Origin: Gemmatimonadota bacterium
GTDB taxonomy: Bacteria > Gemmatimonadota > Gemmatimonadetes > Longimicrobiales > Gaopeijiaceae
Direction of reading: 5' to 3'
Length of the DNA stretch: 64,000 nt
Assembly (NCBI GenBank): GCA_028873815.1
Contig: JAPPNN010000008.1
Coordinates: 1 to 64,000, forward strand
Position 1 is the first letter of the stretch, and each line of letters opens with the position of its first letter. Position numbers and translations under genes: made by a program. Positions 35,505-44,577 of the stretch are shown piece after piece. Under the pieces are notes generated by a model, which saw only the letters and a program-made list of their open reading frames with translations, did not search any database and was not told where the DNA came from.

Positions 35505-35608
35505 CCCGCTTCCGCCAGTCGTTTGACGGTCCGCCGCGCGCGCGGTCCGTCGAATATCGCCAAAATATCGTCAATGCACGAATCTCTGGCGCCCAAGGAT
35601 CGCACACG

Positions 35609-35959
35609 ATGGACTACTATGTAGGTTCTCGCGATTACCAGCCATCGGCCGAGCCAGCCCGGGCCCTATGCCGTGCGACCAGGATGACGGACGACGCCAA
35701 GAAGATCCTGCTCAAGTACGCCGACGGTTCCCCGTTCGGCGCCATGGGCGTCCGTTCGCTCCTGGGCGGCTCCGCCGTTCGGGCGGCGCGGGCCATCGAT
35801 GCCCTCCTCACTTCGGGTTTCGCGCGGCTGGCCAGCGATGATGGTCGCCTGTACAAGCTGACGGCCAAAGGTCGGGATTTGGCGCGGGCAGCCCGGCAAC
35901 AGCCAAGCCTGAAGGGCTCGATCGGCACCGCGGCGCTGCGGCCAGATCCTCCCGACTAG
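35609..35959 (+). CDS. Small winged-helix-like protein
   Basis: A 116-residue protein starting MDYYVGSRDYQPSAEPARAL. Residues 27-100 look like a winged helix of MarR/PadR style: ILLKYADGSPFGAMGVRSLL, AIDALLTSGFARLASDDGRLYKLTAKGRDLAR. A shorter start at MTDDAKK (about residue 26) is possible. The stop is convergent with the outer-membrane-like gene and overlaps its stop by four bases. Function inferred only from fold pattern. Confidence 0.6.
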   Translation: MDYYVGSRDYQPSAEPARALCRATRMTDDAKKILLKYADGSPFGAMGVRSLLGGSAVRAARAIDALLTSGFARLASDDGRLYKLTAKGRDLARAARQQPSLKGSIGTAALRPDPPD

Positions 35960-37704
35960 TCCGCGTCCGGTCCCCCCGCCTCTGCCCTCCCGCCCCCGAT
36001 GGCGAAGCTCAGACCGGCGCGCGTGGTCTCGATCGGCACGAACAGCGGGGCCGCGCTACCCCTCTGGTATCCCACGAGGTAGGTGACCCCGCCCACATCG
36101 ACCTCCAGGGCCAGGTCCCAGAGCGTGTGGAAGTCGCCGCCGGCGCCGTCCGGACGGTTCCACAGCCCGGCGTGGTGGATGTTCAGCAGCATGTTCCCGG
36201 AGACGGGAAGCCGCCACCACAGCTCGTAGCCGAGACGCCGGAACGATCGGGTGCCGGAGTCCGTCGGCTCCGTCGGCTCCGCTGGCTCCGCAGGCCGGAC
36301 CAGTTCCCGGCCATAGGCCGCGATCACATTGAGGCGGGGCGCCGTCGCGGGCCGGTAGGCGCCTGACTGAAACGTCGGATTGAAGGGCAGCACGTACGCG
36401 AGCCGGGCTTCGGCGGACATGTCGATGGCGTCGAACCCCTGGTCCGACTGCCCCTTCGCGCTGAGCGTCAGCGGCAGCCAGTCGCCGGGCAGGAGGTTGA
36501 ACGCGGCGCCGGCCTCCAGCGTCACGCGGTTGAAGTTGGTTTCGTCCCGCGTCGCGAGATCGCCCGACCATCTGGCCTGAGCGAGCCAGCGGCCGTGGGC
36601 CTGCTGCCGGTAGACGCCTCCGTCGAACGACAGGCTCAGGTCCTCGAACCCGCCGGCCCGGGACTCGTCGCGCGTGAACGGATTCACGTTGAATCGCAGG
36701 AACGGCCGCTGTTCCAGGTACTGACGCTCGACGTCGGAGGGCGCGGGGAGGGGTACGACGAGTTCCGGCGATTCCCGGGTCACGGCGTTCCCGTCCGGGT
36801 CCCGCTTCGCGACCAGCGGCCCGCCGATCTCCTCGCACGCGCAGCCGGTGAGCGTAAAGGCCCCGCGTGGGAGCGTGAGGCGCAGGAACTCGCCGCCCCA
36901 ATCCATGTCCAGCGGCGGCAGTTCGATCTCGACGCGGTCGCCCCAGCAGTCGGCCTCCGCGTCGCCGCACCCGCCGACGCCGATGGAAGCGGGCGGATCC
37001 AGGGGCTCACAGACGGTGCCGCGGTCGACGACCCGGCAGCGTTCGACGCGCGCGTCCCCGGTCCCCGCGCCCCGCTGCACCGCGCCTCCCGTCCCCACGC
37101 CCCGCTGCACCGCGAACACCCGTTCCTCCGTCGACTTGTCGTCAGGGAGAATCACGTCGGCCACGAGATCCGAGGCCCCCCGCCCGCGCGCGTAGAAGTA
37201 GAGGTCGACGATGAGGTCCTCCCGGAAACCGGCGCCGCCGGCGAGTTCGGTCGTGGCTCCCACTCCTGGCGCAGGTTCCGAGTAGAAGACGTCTTGAGCG
37301 GTGACCGGCCGCGGACCCGCGGCCCCAAGCGCCGCCGCCCCGAGCGCCGCCGCCAGCAGCAGACCGGAGATGCGGCGGGCGTGATGCCGGCACCAGCGCC
37401 GCCACGTCCAGTCCTCCGTGCACAGCCGCTGCAGGTACACCCGGACCGTCTCGTACCCCTTCTCCTTCAGCGCGCCGACGTAGCGCGCCCGAAACGTCAT
37501 CAGCGTGTCGTTGTACGGGGGCGAGACCGGGCATCGGTCCGCCGACGCCTCCACGAGTTCCACGCACGGACGATCGAGGAAGAGGTCACTGTCGGGGTCG
37601 GAGACGCGGCGGTAGAGCCCGACCCGGTGGCACGCGGCAATGGCGGCTTCGCGCACGGCGGATTGGCGGAGGCGCACGGCGCCCTCCGATTCCTGTTGGG
37701 GCAT
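35956..37704 (-). CDS. Outer-membrane-barrel-like protein with odd N-terminus
   Basis: A 582-residue reading frame. Residues about 135-582 alternate hydrophobic and polar positions as in an outer-membrane barrel (RLGYELWWRLPVSGNMLLNIHHAGLW, GVTYLVGYQRGSAAPLF) and include a Cys-rich patch (ERCRVVDRGTVCEP, GGCGDAEADCW). The only signal-like segment (RRISGLLLAAALGAAALG) begins near residue 110, after a hydrophilic, Cys-containing stretch with an AAIAACHRVGLY motif. Either the true start is internal (Met69 at 37500 would place the signal about 40 residues in) or the protein carries a cytoplasmic N-terminal segment. A CCCCCAAATTGGGGG palindrome lies 110 bases upstream. Function unknown. Confidence 0.65.
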   Translation of the reverse strand: MPQQESEGAVRLRQSAVREAAIAACHRVGLYRRVSDPDSDLFLDRPCVELVEASADRCPVSPPYNDTLMTFRARYVGALKEKGYETVRVYLQRLCTEDWTWRRWCRHHARRISGLLLAAALGAAALGAAGPRPVTAQDVFYSEPAPGVGATTELAGGAGFREDLIVDLYFYARGRGASDLVADVILPDDKSTEERVFAVQRGVGTGGAVQRGAGTGDARVERCRVVDRGTVCEPLDPPASIGVGGCGDAEADCWGDRVEIELPPLDMDWGGEFLRLTLPRGAFTLTGCACEEIGGPLVAKRDPDGNAVTRESPELVVPLPAPSDVERQYLEQRPFLRFNVNPFTRDESRAGGFEDLSLSFDGGVYRQQAHGRWLAQARWSGDLATRDETNFNRVTLEAGAAFNLLPGDWLPLTLSAKGQSDQGFDAIDMSAEARLAYVLPFNPTFQSGAYRPATAPRLNVIAAYGRELVRPAEPAEPTEPTDSGTRSFRRLGYELWWRLPVSGNMLLNIHHAGLWNRPDGAGGDFHTLWDLALEVDVGGVTYLVGYQRGSAAPLFVPIETTRAGLSFAIGGGRAEAGGPDAD

Positions 37705-37964
37705 ACGTATTTCCGTCTCGGTTCTTCAGGGTTCGCGCAGGCGTCGACGGGCGGGGAGGCGTCAGGACGGCCCCTCAGCGGGAAAGGTACCAGCCCTCCG
37801 CGCCCGCCAACCTCCCCCAAATTGGGGGCTTGGCGAAGGGAGGTGGTGGAGTTGTTGCGATCCGCCGCGCAAGTAGCAGCGAACCCGGTTGTTTGGTAGA
37901 GTCAATGGACCATGAATCTGCACCTCACCGGTAGTCACCAACTCGAATCGCGAGGAGATCTGTA
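37705..37964. promoter_or_regulatory. Divergent region with perfect CCCCCAAATTGGGGG palindrome
   Basis: This 260-base gap separates the leftward outer-membrane-like gene from the rightward hicB-hicA pair. It holds a 15-base palindrome with seven-base arms (37814-37828), the most symmetric member of the CCCC/GGGG family. GAGGAGAT before 37965 is the hicB ribosome-binding site. No clear sigma-70 promoter is seen. Confidence 0.5.
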
Positions 37965-38183
37965 GTGGACCTGCAATGCACCGCGGTGTTCCGGAAGGTT
38001 CCTGAGGGTTACATCGCCTTCATCGAGGAATTCCCCGGCGCCAACACCCAAGGCGCTTCCATCGAAGAAGCTCGGACGAACCTTCGCGAAGCCGTCGCCT
38101 TGGTGGTCGAAGCCAACCGGGAAATGGCCCGCGAAGACGGCGGCGGTGCGGTCATCAGAGAGCCGATCACTGTCACTGCGTGA
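37965..38183 (+). CDS. hicB: HicB-family antitoxin, short form
   Basis: A 72-residue HicB with GTG start: TAVFRKVPEGYIAFIEEFPGANTQG, then SIEEARTNLREAVALVVEANRE, the full HicB signature. No C-terminal DNA-binding domain. GAGGAGA lies 6 bases before the start. Its stop overlaps the hicA start as GTGA. Third hicB-hicA pair of the window, this one on the plus strand. Confidence 0.93.
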   Translation: MDLQCTAVFRKVPEGYIAFIEEFPGANTQGASIEEARTNLREAVALVVEANREMAREDGGGAVIREPITVTA

Positions 38184-38374
38184 AGCGCCGGGACTTATTG
38201 CGGCACCTGACGCAACACGGGTGCGCCTTCCTGCGTGAGGGTGGGAACCACACGCTCTACATCAACCGGAAGGCCAAGAAGGTGTCGACGATTCCCCGGC
38301 ACAACGAGATCAACCGGGATCTCGCCAGAAAGATCTGCAAAGACCTCCAGGTGCCCCGACCTCCGGAAGGCTAA
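38180..38374 (+). CDS. hicA: HicA-family toxin
   Basis: A 64-residue HicA with GTG start: KRRDLLRHLTQHGCAFLREG, GNHTLYINRKAKKVSTIPRH, INRDLARKICKDL. The catalytic His is in a GNH rather than GSH context, which is a known variant. It is followed 25 bases later by a strong terminator, so the pair forms a closed bicistronic unit. Confidence 0.93.
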   Translation: MKRRDLLRHLTQHGCAFLREGGNHTLYINRKAKKVSTIPRHNEINRDLARKICKDLQVPRPPEG

Positions 38375-38398
38375 GGAGGCGGCGCCCCCCATAAACGC

Positions 38399-38434
38399 AA
38401 GAGCCCCGAGGACGAAACCGGCCTCGGGGCTCTT
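38399..38434 (+). terminator. 13-bp perfect hairpin terminator
   Basis: AAGAGCCCCGAGG (38399-38411) pairs perfectly with CCTCGGGGCTCTT (38422-38434) around a ten-base loop, ending in a short TT. It follows the hicB-hicA unit. The A/T flanks are symmetrical, so it could work in both directions. Confidence 0.8.
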
Positions 38435-38588
38435 ACCTCAGCGTCTTGCTGCGCCCGAAGGTTCTGTGCAGTAGAGGACGACCTGAGGAATTACGTATGA
38501 AGCATCGTCGACCCCCACCCGAAACGCAACTTGCGGAGTTGCCGCTGCCTGAGTGGGCGACGCCAAGTGGACGGTAGGAGGAATGGTG

Positions 38589-39023
38589 ATGGCGCAGGCC
38601 CAGAACTACGCGAACCACGGCAGGCGCCCTCCGCTGCTGTACCTCGCGGGGTGCTTTCTCTCTACGGCCGCTACCGTCGGCGTCGGCTACCTGCTCGTCG
38701 TGGATTTCAGCGCGGGGACCCTGGCCCTGTTCGTGGTCGCCGCCTGTACCGCGATAGGCCTTCTCTTTGCGCGGCGCTTCGCAACGGGCGTTCAGGACCG
38801 CGTGATCCGCCTGGAGGAGCGCCTCCGCCTCGAGAGGATTCTGCCTGACGAACTGAAGGGCGACATCGGGCGGCTGACGACGGACCAGCTCATCGCTTTG
38901 CGCTTCGCTTCCGACGCCGAACTATCCGGCCTGGTACGCCGGGTCCTCGCGGGCGACCTGACGGACCGGAGGTCCATCAAGCAGGCTGTCCGGGACTGGC
39001 GCCCCGACCACCAGCGCGTCTGA
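38589..39023 (+). CDS. DUF6526-family membrane protein
   Basis: A 144-residue protein beginning MAQAQNYANHGRR, the usual DUF6526 opening (Q-x-(F/Y)-A-N-H-x-R). Two membrane helices at about 22-41 and 48-66 are followed by a cytoplasmic helical tail with RFATGVQDRVIRLEERLRLE. AGGAGG lies 6 bases before the ATG at 38589, which decides between this and two nearby upstream starts. Function of the family is unknown. Confidence 0.85.
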   Translation: MAQAQNYANHGRRPPLLYLAGCFLSTAATVGVGYLLVVDFSAGTLALFVVAACTAIGLLFARRFATGVQDRVIRLEERLRLERILPDELKGDIGRLTTDQLIALRFASDAELSGLVRRVLAGDLTDRRSIKQAVRDWRPDHQRV

Positions 39024-39033
39024 GCAGCGAGGC

Positions 39034-39987
39034 TCAGAACAGGCCGCTGGCCTTCAGGTAGTCCAGCGTCGCGGCCGCGCTCGCCTCCGGCTGCTCCAGT
39101 TGCGTGAGGTGCGTCCCCCCGGGCAGCCAGGCATAGTCCACGGTCGGGATATGATGGAGTTCGGTGGTCGGGAAATAGGTATGCGGGATGCCGGGATCGG
39201 CCCCCATGACCAGCGTCGGACAGGCGAGTGCCCCGAAGTCGATCAACGCCGCATACAGTCCGCCGTACCTGTAGATCCGGGCCTCATATTCGCGCGGACA
39301 ACGAAGAATGTAGCCGTCCCGGTCCGGGGATCGGCGCAGCGTCGTCCGGGCCATGAGGCGGCGGACGCCGGGGACCACGTACTGGAAGGCGGGCATGTCA
39401 AGCAGCACCTCGGCGAAGTCCGCGCGGGTCGGATACCGGTCCGTGCGCGCCAGCGTCATCTTGGCCGCCCGCTTCGCCACGTCGCGACACGTCTCCCGGG
39501 CGGGGCCCACCTCGCACAGTGGCGGATCGAAGAGAACGCGGGCCACGAACTCCCCACCTCGCGTCGGGGACACGAGCGAGATCAGCCCCGAGAGAGAATG
39601 GAACACGCCGGCCTGCGGCTTCTTCCCGAATCCTTCCTCGATGGCCTCCTGGATGCGCACGTGGTCCTCGATGAGCGTGGGCACATGGTGCCTGCGCAGC
39701 GGCCCGGGAGCATTCCAGCCGTGGTTCCTGAGGTCGTAGAGCACGAGATCGAAGTCGTCCGCGAACAGCGACCAGAACGGGTAGTAGAGGTCGATCGCGA
39801 GGCTGTTGCCGTGGCTGAGAACGATGCGCGGGCCGGAGGGATTCCCGTGGCGCCGGAGCGTGATCATGGCCCCGTCGCCCAGACGCGCGTCATGCACGGC
39901 CAGGGGCTCCGGCACCTGCCAGACCTGTGCCCGTTCCGGGTCACTCACGGCGGAGCCGGGCGAGCGCCGAGGGCCCGGCAGCCGCAT
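39034..39987 (-). CDS. Alpha/beta hydrolase
   Basis: A 317-residue cytoplasmic hydrolase. IVLSHGNSLAIDLYYPFW provides the oxyanion HGN motif, GVFHSLSGLISL the nucleophile elbow, and GGTHLTQLEQPEAS the C-terminal histidine. The acid is probably in LVMGADPGIPHTY. The N-terminal 40 residues are poorly conserved in style, so the start could be internal near MITLRRHGNPSG. Substrate unknown. Convergent with the DUF6526 gene. Confidence 0.85.
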   Translation of the reverse strand: MRLPGPRRSPGSAVSDPERAQVWQVPEPLAVHDARLGDGAMITLRRHGNPSGPRIVLSHGNSLAIDLYYPFWSLFADDFDLVLYDLRNHGWNAPGPLRRHHVPTLIEDHVRIQEAIEEGFGKKPQAGVFHSLSGLISLVSPTRGGEFVARVLFDPPLCEVGPARETCRDVAKRAAKMTLARTDRYPTRADFAEVLLDMPAFQYVVPGVRRLMARTTLRRSPDRDGYILRCPREYEARIYRYGGLYAALIDFGALACPTLVMGADPGIPHTYFPTTELHHIPTVDYAWLPGGTHLTQLEQPEASAAATLDYLKASGLF

Positions 39988-40025
39988 GCGGCGACACTAC
40001 GCCGGCCGCATGGGGATCGCCCTCC

Positions 40026-42749
40026 TCAGAAATCATAGCGCACCCGCAACAAGGCCAGCCGCCCCAGCTCCGGCGCCCCCACAAACTCCCGGTGCACGTT
40101 GTTGAGCAGGTTGTACACCGTCAGTTCCAGGCGGGCGTTCGGCCGGAACGGAAGCTGATAGCCGGCCGTCAGGTCTAGGACGTGGTAGGCGTCCACGGCC
40201 CCGGCGAACACGCCCGACCTCATGTCGAACCCATCCGTGAAACGCCAGCGTCCGTCGAGCACGAGTCCGCGGGCGCGGTCGGTGAACGCGAACCCCACGG
40301 ACCCCTTGTGGCTCGGGGCATTGAGCGACAGGTCGTCGCTTCCCGGGCAGTCCCCGTCCTCGTCGAAGTCGAAGCACTCCTTGCTCTGGAAGGAGTAGGC
40401 CGCGGTCAGGCTGACCCGGTCGGAGACGATGAACTGGGTGGAGAAGTCGGCGCCCCAGTAGCTGGCCGAGCCGAAGTTGCGCGAGGCCAGCAGCAGGTCC
40501 GGCGCGTCGAACTGGTCCGGCGTGACGGCGCCGACCGGGACTTCGGCGAGACCGGCGGCCAGTTCGGCGATCTGTTCGGTCGTGACATGCCCGGCTTGAA
40601 CCAGCGGCGCGAGACGGCTCGCCAGGAACGCGCCCGTGGAGGCCGGGTCGAGGAAGACGTTGGGGGACTCCACCTTCAGCGCGCCGACGAAATTCTCGAC
40701 GTTGGCGAAATACAGGTCGACCGCCAGCCTCACGCGGTTCCGGATCAATCCCTTGTACCCCGCCTCGATGGTGTTGAAGACCGTCGGCACGAGCTCGGGC
40801 AGGTCGAGAGGTCCCGAGTCGAGGGGGAACACGTCTCCACCGGCCGGTCCGAGCGCGTCCGTGTTGAGACGCCGGAAGACCGTACCCAGCGCGGGATCGG
40901 TGGGCCGCATTCCCGGTCCCAGCAGCAAGGGGCGCAGCGCCTCGGGCGCGAACTGCCCGATCAGCGCGTCCCAGAACAGCGCGGCGTTGGCGGGGAGTTG
41001 GCCCGGGAGGAACGGGGAACGCATGCAGTGGCCCATGAATCCCCCCTGGCACCGGTCCGAGAAGGTGAGTCCCCCGGAAGGAACGCCGTGTGCACGCAGC
41101 GTGTATCCGACGCCCGGCGCGATCGGGAGCATGCCGGTCGGGATGTCCAGAAACATGGCAGACGTCGAGGGCGTCGCGTACGCCTGGTTGTAGGTCAGGC
41201 GCAGATTGTGGCCCTCCTTCGGACGAAACACGAGCGCCGCCCGGGGGGAGAGGTTGATGTCCGTCAGGCGGTTGTGGTGGTCGGCCCGCAGCGCGGTCAC
41301 CAGGTCGAACCGGTCGCCCAGGCGCGTCTCGGAGTGCAGATAGGCGCCGGTCTCGACCAGCAGATCGTCGTCCTCGTTGCGACCGTAGATCGTGCCCTCG
41401 GAGCGCGGCTCCGTGCGCTGCCAGTCGAACCCGTACGTGAAGCGCTGCCGGGCGCCCCAGTCGAACCCGTGCTGCAGCTGGGCCGCCATGGTGCGCGACC
41501 GGTCGACGATCAGCTCCCCGCTCCGCAGCAGATAGCTGTTGTCCCCCGAGTGCGTCTGGTTGAGAAAGAACTGCGCGAACAGCCGGCCCTTGAGCAGCCG
41601 CGCCTGCCCGTAGCGGTACTGCCAGTCGTGCGTCTGCGCGGACCCGACGCTCGTAAGGTTGATGCTGCTCAGCGAGTTGTTGACACCGCCCGACAGGATG
41701 AATTCGCCGTCGTCTGAAAACCGGAAGTCGGTGCGGAGATCCGCGAAGTAGCGCTCGTTGACCGGATCGCGCACGCCGATGCGCGGATGGCCGGGGCTCG
41801 CCTCGCGCGCCGCCTCCTCCCAGGGGTCCACATACTCCCAGTCGTTCCCCCGCAGGTATTGGCCGGAGAGCTTGAGCCCGAAGCGCTCGGACACGGCGGT
41901 CGCGCTCCGGAAGAGCAGCTGGTATACGGACCGCTCCCCGCCGGCCATGGACACCGTCGTGCCCGGCTTGTCGATCGGCGAGGACGTGATGATGTGCATG
42001 ACGCCCTCGGCCGCATTGGGACCGTAGAGGGCCGCCCCCGGTCCGCGCGCCAGCTCGATCCTCTCGATGTCCATGTCGGTGGTGGGGATCATGTTGATGG
42101 CGTTGATCCTCAGCGCCGGAATGCGCGCGTAACGGTTATCCACGATGCTGAGCAACCGTCCGGACGAGACGTTGTTGAATCCCCGCACGACCACGTAGCT
42201 CTGCGTCAGTCCCGTACTCGCGAGGTCGACCCCCGGCAGCGTCTTGATATGATCCGCGGGCGTGCGCGCGATCATCCTGGAGATCTGCTCGCCGGTGAGC
42301 GTCGAGACCGAGGCCGGGGCGTCGAGTTCCTTCTCCTCGCGGCGCGACGCGGTGACGACCAGCGGGTTCAGCGCAAGCGCGCGGGAGCGGAGTTCGACCG
42401 TGATGTTTTCCGTTCCCCCTGCCTCGACGCTGACTCCGTCGATACGGGCGGTCTCGTAGCCGATCCGCGTGACCAGCATCGAGTAGGTGCCCGCCGGGAC
42501 CGTGACCTGAAAGGCGCCGGAGTCGTCGGCGACGACCGGGCCCGATGGCTGGCCGAGCACCTCGACGGCGGCGCCGCTCACGGGGCTGCCGGTCTCCAGA
42601 TCAGTCACCCGGCCAGTGATGTTGGCCTCCTGGGCGAGGAGCTGCAGGGGGCTGAGCATCGCCAGAGCCACAATGGCGAATGTCCGTTTCAGCCCCGGCG
42701 CGTTCAGTGTCTCCCTACCGTCCGTGTGGTACTGGCCTCGACGCGCCAT
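40026..42749 (-). CDS. TonB-dependent outer-membrane receptor
   Basis: A 907-residue receptor. The start at 42749 (MARRGQYHTDGR) is chosen because a G-rich ribosome site precedes it and a signal peptide follows (LKRTFAIVALAMLSPLQLLAQ). Domains: carboxypeptidase-regulatory-like (about 42-120, GRVTDLETGSPVSGAAVEV), plug (about 130-260, VVTASRREEKELDAPASVS, ARGPGAALYGPNAAEGVMH), then a 22-strand barrel ending in RVRYDF with terminal Phe. The ligand is not evident; siderophore, vitamin or saccharide are all possible. No TonB or ExbBD gene is nearby. Confidence 0.92.
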   Translation of the reverse strand: MARRGQYHTDGRETLNAPGLKRTFAIVALAMLSPLQLLAQEANITGRVTDLETGSPVSGAAVEVLGQPSGPVVADDSGAFQVTVPAGTYSMLVTRIGYETARIDGVSVEAGGTENITVELRSRALALNPLVVTASRREEKELDAPASVSTLTGEQISRMIARTPADHIKTLPGVDLASTGLTQSYVVVRGFNNVSSGRLLSIVDNRYARIPALRINAINMIPTTDMDIERIELARGPGAALYGPNAAEGVMHIITSSPIDKPGTTVSMAGGERSVYQLLFRSATAVSERFGLKLSGQYLRGNDWEYVDPWEEAAREASPGHPRIGVRDPVNERYFADLRTDFRFSDDGEFILSGGVNNSLSSINLTSVGSAQTHDWQYRYGQARLLKGRLFAQFFLNQTHSGDNSYLLRSGELIVDRSRTMAAQLQHGFDWGARQRFTYGFDWQRTEPRSEGTIYGRNEDDDLLVETGAYLHSETRLGDRFDLVTALRADHHNRLTDINLSPRAALVFRPKEGHNLRLTYNQAYATPSTSAMFLDIPTGMLPIAPGVGYTLRAHGVPSGGLTFSDRCQGGFMGHCMRSPFLPGQLPANAALFWDALIGQFAPEALRPLLLGPGMRPTDPALGTVFRRLNTDALGPAGGDVFPLDSGPLDLPELVPTVFNTIEAGYKGLIRNRVRLAVDLYFANVENFVGALKVESPNVFLDPASTGAFLASRLAPLVQAGHVTTEQIAELAAGLAEVPVGAVTPDQFDAPDLLLASRNFGSASYWGADFSTQFIVSDRVSLTAAYSFQSKECFDFDEDGDCPGSDDLSLNAPSHKGSVGFAFTDRARGLVLDGRWRFTDGFDMRSGVFAGAVDAYHVLDLTAGYQLPFRPNARLELTVYNLLNNVHREFVGAPELGRLALLRVRYDF

Positions 42750-42924
42750 GGCTGGCCCCCCTGGCTGCGGTTGCGATGGTCGATCCCTGCTCTCCCGCTG
42801 ACACCCCATCCCTGAAAGATAGCGGATTTTCCATGGACGGGACGTGCACTGAGTCGCGCAAAGGTCCTTGACGGAGGGCGGGCGTTTGCCGATATTTTGT
42901 GTGCAATTTTGCGCGGGAGGGCAG

Positions 42925-43356
42925 ATGACCACCCAGACTTTGACGGAATACCTTGGTGGACGGCAGACTCTCGGTCGTGACATCCGGTCCGATCTGGACC
43001 TGGAAGCTGCGATCCGGATCGGGCTACCGGTCAAGGCCGCCGAAAGCGTAGTGAAGACCGGTGCTCTGCGCGCGCCCGAACTTCATGAACTGGTCATCCC
43101 GCGGCGTACGCTGGCCCACAGGAAGCGCTCGGGGGGCCAGCTGAGCAGTGCCCAGTCGGACCGCCTCGCCCGCGTGGTCCGCGTCGTCGCCTCGGCCGAA
43201 GAAGCGATCGGCGACGGCGGCAAGGCAGCGCGCTGGCTCCGCAAGCCCAACCGTGCTCTACAGGGACGCCGACCCCTGGACCTTCTGGCCAGCGATGTCG
43301 GCGCCCGCCTTGTCGAGCAGGAGCTGGGGCGCATCGAGCATGGGCTCGGCGCGTAG
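42925..43356 (+). CDS. Xre/MbcA/ParS-type antitoxin of a RES-Xre module
   Basis: A 143-residue antitoxin. The start at 42925 (MTTQTLTEYLGG) has GGGAGGG upstream. An Xre-like N-terminal part (DLDLEAAIRIGLPVKAAESV, IPRRTLAHRKRSGG) is followed by the toxin-binding DUF2384 domain (SDRLARVVRVVASAEEAIGD, KAARWLRKPNRALQGRRPLDLL). It is followed 36 bases later by a RES toxin and most probably represses the bicistron. Confidence 0.92.
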   Translation: MTTQTLTEYLGGRQTLGRDIRSDLDLEAAIRIGLPVKAAESVVKTGALRAPELHELVIPRRTLAHRKRSGGQLSSAQSDRLARVVRVVASAEEAIGDGGKAARWLRKPNRALQGRRPLDLLASDVGARLVEQELGRIEHGLGA

Positions 43357-43392
43357 CGACAAGCCCGCACCCCCTGCAACGCTGAATCGCCC

Positions 43393-43848
43393 TTGGAACT
43401 CTGGCGGATCACACGCGAGGCTCACGCGGCTCTGGATGGCGAGGGAGCCCGCCTCTACGGTGCACGGTGGACGCCTCGCGGAACGCCCGCGGTCTACGCG
43501 TCTTCCCACCTCTCGCTGGCAGCGCTGGAATACCTGGTGCACATCGACGCGGAAGATGCACCCGACGATCTGGTTGCCCTGAGAATCAGCGTCCCCGACG
43601 ACGCGACCGAACTGGCCTACGAGCCTTCATCTCTACCTGCCGATTGGCGGCACACTCCGCCACCTCCCGAATGTCAGGAGATCGGCGGGGAATGGGCGAG
43701 AGGAGGGGAAGCGCTGCTACTAAGGGTTCCGTCCGTGCTCGTCCCTGAAGAGAGCAACGTGCTCGTGAATCCGCTGCATCCGGACGCCGTCGGCGTACGG
43801 CCTATCGGGTCTCGTCCCTTCTCCTACGACGTCCGCCTGTTGACCTAG
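43393..43848 (+). CDS. RES-domain NAD-degrading toxin
   Basis: A 151-residue RES-domain toxin with a TTG start (LELWRITREAHAALDGEGA). Family residues are visible: Arg in GARLYGARWTPRGTPAVYAS, Glu in LAALEYLVH, and the C-terminal NPLHPDAVGVRPIGSRPFSYDVRL. Characterised RES toxins (MbcT and relatives) deplete NAD+. Paired with the Xre/ParS-type antitoxin immediately upstream. Confidence 0.92.
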   Translation: MELWRITREAHAALDGEGARLYGARWTPRGTPAVYASSHLSLAALEYLVHIDAEDAPDDLVALRISVPDDATELAYEPSSLPADWRHTPPPPECQEIGGEWARGGEALLLRVPSVLVPEESNVLVNPLHPDAVGVRPIGSRPFSYDVRLLT

Positions 43849-43890
43849 ACCAGCTTGCCGGTTGATCGCTTACTCGCCTTCGAACCAGGC

Positions 43891-43926
43891 GTTCCCGCGG
43901 GAACGTGTCAGCCCTCTCCGTGGTCG
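43891..43926. repeat. GTTCCCGCGGGAAC palindrome repeat, copy 1
   Basis: A perfect 14-base palindrome followed by about 20 bases of related sequence (a cagccctctccgtgg-like tail). The same arrangement occurs at 62604-62640. It lies between the RES toxin and a convergent small membrane gene. Terminator or protein-binding role is unproven; there is no T run. Confidence 0.6.
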
Positions 43927-43929
43927 CTC

Positions 43930-44172
43930 CTAATCCTCTTCGGCGCGCAACGGCGGCATTTCACGGAGCGCTTCCTCAATGCTGATCAAACGTGCGTTGA
44001 GCCGGTCAAACCCATCTGACATGTTGGCCTCCAGGGATTCGATCTTGCCTTCCATCGTTCCCAGACGGCCCGAGAACGAGAACAGCCCGCTGGCCAGCAT
44101 GATCACAAGCATGACGAAGGACACCCCGAAGGACGCCCAACTCAACAACGTTTTTTGGTTGACACGTGCCAC
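43930..44172 (-). CDS. Small membrane coiled-coil protein
   Basis: An 80-residue protein with GTG start and AAGGAAG ribosome site. A single membrane helix (about 10-33, FGVSFVMLVIMLASGLFSF) is followed by a coiled coil (MEGKIESLEANMSDGFDRLNARLISIEEAL). It resembles two other small membrane coiled-coil genes at 46586 and 49653 in layout rather than in sequence. A recurring non-coding motif (44281-44341) lies just upstream of all three. Function unknown. Confidence 0.65.
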   Translation of the reverse strand: MARVNQKTLLSWASFGVSFVMLVIMLASGLFSFSGRLGTMEGKIESLEANMSDGFDRLNARLISIEEALREMPPLRAEED

Positions 44173-44280
44173 GTGTTCTTCCTTTCCGCGACTGCTAACA
44201 CCGTACTACGCCAAGCGTTCGGACGCTAACTCGCCGTGCGTGGCTCCGTACGACATCGCCTGCCGGGGTGGATATCCCCG

Positions 44281-44341
44281 GAGCCTGGCCCGCTGTAAAC
44301 ACCAGGGTCCGCCGCGGTCTCAACCGCGCATCAACCGCGTC
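44281..44341 (-). repeat. GGTCCGCCGC/TCTCAACC non-coding repeat, copy 1
   Basis: About 60 bases shared with 60714-60773 and, in the core, with 46833-46882 and 49900-49949. In reverse orientation each copy has TTGAGA followed 18 bases later by TTACAG-like or related sequence. Three copies lie upstream of small membrane coiled-coil genes, so a promoter is possible, but the -10 match is poor. Confidence 0.5.
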
Positions 44342-44360
44342 TCGCTCGGCACGGGGCACT

Positions 44361-44524
44361 CGACGAAGTTTGGCTCCCGTCCGGGCTCCGGGTATTCTGG
44401 GGCATGGACCATTCGGAACGCATCACGCTGGGAACCGGATAAGAGAGCCGGTAAGCCGTGCATTCGAGGACTCCGGATCACGGTGTCCGACGTGCTGGAG
44501 TTACTGGAGCTGCCTGTCCGTTAG
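44361..44524 (+). pseudogene. Broken DUF433 antitoxin module
   Basis: This copy carries the shared upstream sequence (TTGGCT ... TATTCT at 44393-44398) and an ATG at 44404, then matches the intact DUF433 gene at 47054. An extra base after ATCACGCTGG shifts the frame, and the sequence diverges after the ITVSDVLELL-encoding part, ending in a stop at 44522-44524. Compared with the intact copy, the C-terminal half (SGMTEEEILADFPDL) is lost. Remnant, probably not functional. Confidence 0.8.
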
Positions 44525-44577
44525 AGTCGAGTGCTCGAGATCGCCTACCGCCCGGATCACCTCCGATCGATCCCGCG

